Shown here piece after piece: positions 8,460 to 9,772 of a stretch of DNA of 9,772 bases. Numbering within the stretch: the first letter of the stretch is position 1; each line of letters begins with the position of its first letter. Under the pieces are notes generated by a model. It worked only from the letters and a program-made list of their open reading frames with translations, did not search any database and was not told the DNA's origin. Position numbers and translations under genes: made by a program. Origin of the DNA: Candidatus Omnitrophota bacterium (GTDB lineage Bacteria > Omnitrophota > Gorgyraeia > Duberdicusellales > 4484-171); assembly GCA_014728785.1 (NCBI GenBank), contig WJKZ01000007.1, forward strand, positions 1-9,772, in the 5' to 3' direction.

Positions 8460-9772
8460 TTAAATGCTTTTAATTTCCTGCATAAGGGTGTCAACTGTAT
8501 TTTTTGTCTCCTTGTTTTTACCCAAATCGCCTTTTATTTTCTTACAGGCATAAAGGATTGTAGTATGATGCTTGGCACCAAAGAAACCACCGATTTCTGG
8601 CAAAGAAGATTCGGTTAATTCTCTTATAAGATACATTGCTATTTGCCTGGGCAGGACCAAGGTTTTATTTCTCTTGGTTTTTTTAAGATCCTGAGGACTT
8701 ATGCCAAAATGGTTCGCTACCGCATCCAGCACTATTGCAGGAGTTATTCTTTTATATATTTCCTTTACCATATCTTTCAGTATTTCTTTAGCCATATCCA
8801 GGGTGATAGGTTTATTTTCGATTAAAGAATAAGCAATTATTCTTACAAGAGCCCCTTCCAATTCTCTGATATTGGTGTTTATATTCTGAGCTATAAAATT
8901 AATAACTTCCGGCTCTATCTTTATAGGGTCTTTTTCTAATTTCTTCTGGAGAATAGCCACCCTGGTTTCAAAATCCGGAAGCTGGATATCGACAACCAAT
9001 CCCCAGTTAAAACGAGAGATAAGCCTCTCCTCCAGACGGGGAATTTCCTTCGGCGGCCTGTCAGATGATATAACTATCTGTTTGTGGTAATCATACAGAG
9101 AGTTAAACGTGTGGAAAAACTCTTCCTGGGCTGCTTCTTTACCGGCAAGGAACTGAATATCATCAATAAGCAAAACATCTATTTCTCTATATTTCTGCCG
9201 GAATTTTTCGGTTGATCTGTTGCGTATAGAAAAAATCAACTCATTCATAAACTTTTCCGAGGAAGTATATTTTACCTTAGTGCGGTTGTTTTTTGATATT
9301 ATGCTATGCGCTATGGCCTGCATTATGTGGGTTTTACCCAACCCCACTCCTCCATAAATAAATAAGGGATTATATGATTTGCCGGGCGCATTTGCAACAG
9401 CCATAGAAGCTGCATGGGCTATGCGGTTAGAAGCCCCTACAATAAAATTATCAAAAGTGAATCTTGGATTAAGACGCAGAGAATCTTGGGGCTCTTCCCT
9501 GAAGCTCTTTTGTATGGTTTTAAAAATTTTATTGGTTTTTCTTTTTAAAAGATTGGGGTTAACCTCTATGGTTACCTCCATCTCCTTTTTGGCCGTCTGC
9601 TGCAGAACTGTTTTTATTTGGGGCAGGTAATTGGTTTCTACCCAGTTTTTGAAGAAGGCGTCGGGGGCCTCTAAAATTAAAGATGACTGTTTTGCTTTTT
9701 GGACCCCAAGAGGCGCAACCCAGGTATTAAAGGAAGTTTCTCCCAAAGTATCCTTTAGCTTTTCTTTACAGG
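8460..9772 (-). CDS. dnaA: Chromosomal replication initiator DnaA, N-terminal codons outside the window
   Basis: DnaA is the AAA+ ATPase that binds DnaA boxes, opens oriC and helps load DnaB. The frame is open to the right edge, so the true start lies beyond 9772; the TTG at 9746 is internal. About 437 residues are visible, and probably around ten are missing. Domain I starts with KEKLKDTLGETSFNTW. A basic linker follows, then domain III with RFTFDNFIVG, Walker A GGVGLGKTH, Walker B VLLIDDIQFL, sensor 1 IVISSDRPP, the arginine-finger region LISRFNWG and sensor 2 NIRELEGALVRI. Domain IV, the DNA-binding helix-turn-helix, ends in GAKHHTTILYACKKI; the motif is usually [R/K]DHTT, so a His replaces the Asp that in E. 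coli contacts the box. The gene ends in TAA, 98 bp before dnaN. Its promoter is outside the window. Confidence 0.97.
   Translation of the reverse strand, partial: CKEKLKDTLGETSFNTWVAPLGVQKAKQSSLILEAPDAFFKNWVETNYLPQIKTVLQQTAKKEMEVTIEVNPNLLKRKTNKIFKTIQKSFREEPQDSLRLNPRFTFDNFIVGASNRIAHAASMAVANAPGKSYNPLFIYGGVGLGKTHIMQAIAHSIISKNNRTKVKYTSSEKFMNELIFSIRNRSTEKFRQKYREIDVLLIDDIQFLAGKEAAQEEFFHTFNSLYDYHKQIVISSDRPPKEIPRLEERLISRFNWGLVVDIQLPDFETRVAILQKKLEKDPIKIEPEVINFIAQNINTNIRELEGALVRIIAYSLIENKPITLDMAKEILKDMVKEIYKRITPAIVLDAVANHFGISPQDLKKTKRNKTLVLPRQIAMYLIRELTESSLPEIGGFFGAKHHTTILYACKKIKGDLGKNKETKNTVDTLMQEIKSI
9110..9118 (-). promoter_or_regulatory. DnaA-box-like nonamer TTTTCCACA in dnaA
   Basis: This is the third copy of the TTTTCCACA variant, read on the minus strand within codons for Phe-Phe-His-Thr of DnaA. 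It could be coincidental, but no copy was found in the gyrase genes or further left. Confidence 0.3.

Overview
The window is a replication-initiation and DNA-topology locus of a bacterial chromosome. On the minus strand, read right to left, the order is dnaA (its first few codons lie beyond the right edge), dnaN, a short DUF721/DciA-like gene, gyrB, gyrA, tRNA-Glu(UUC), a small unrecognised membrane protein and rsmI. A plus-strand coiled-coil gene, cut by the left edge, converges on rsmI. No insertion sequence, CRISPR array, phage gene or other sign of transfer was seen, so this is a core chromosomal region. The organism is bacterial with moderate GC. The gene content suggests an uncultivated Gram-negative-type lineage (Omnitrophota is a guess), but nothing here fixes the phylum.

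Right end (7264-9772): DnaA, the initiator ATPase, is followed by a 98-bp spacer and then dnaN, the sliding clamp. The dnaA-proximal 59 bp of the spacer is about 15% GC. The rest carries a DnaA-box-like nonamer, a short GG-containing linker and seven trinucleotides of TAG/TAA type that run into the dnaN start codon. This matches the box plus DnaA-trio layout of bacterial origin unwinding elements, so oriC may lie here. The dnaN frame is otherwise full length and conserved but has a single in-frame TAG at codon 222. There is no frameshift.

Middle (2170-7257): the DUF721 gene overlaps gyrB by 8 bp, and gyrB is 20 bp from gyrA, so these look like one transcription unit. recF, often found after dnaN, is absent. 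GyrA and GyrB form DNA gyrase, which supplies the negative supercoiling that initiation and fork movement need. GyrA carries Leu at the position equivalent to E. coli Ser83, the classic quinolone-resistance site.

Left end (1-2169): a near-consensus promoter drives tRNA-Glu. The membrane protein gene starts 17 nt after the tRNA and is probably read from the same promoter, followed by rsmI, a 16S rRNA methyltransferase gene.

Main points for a second look: the amber codon in dnaN, the candidate origin element, a cluster of TTTTCCACA nonamers in dnaA/dnaN, the natural Leu84 of GyrA, and the tRNA-mRNA arrangement.
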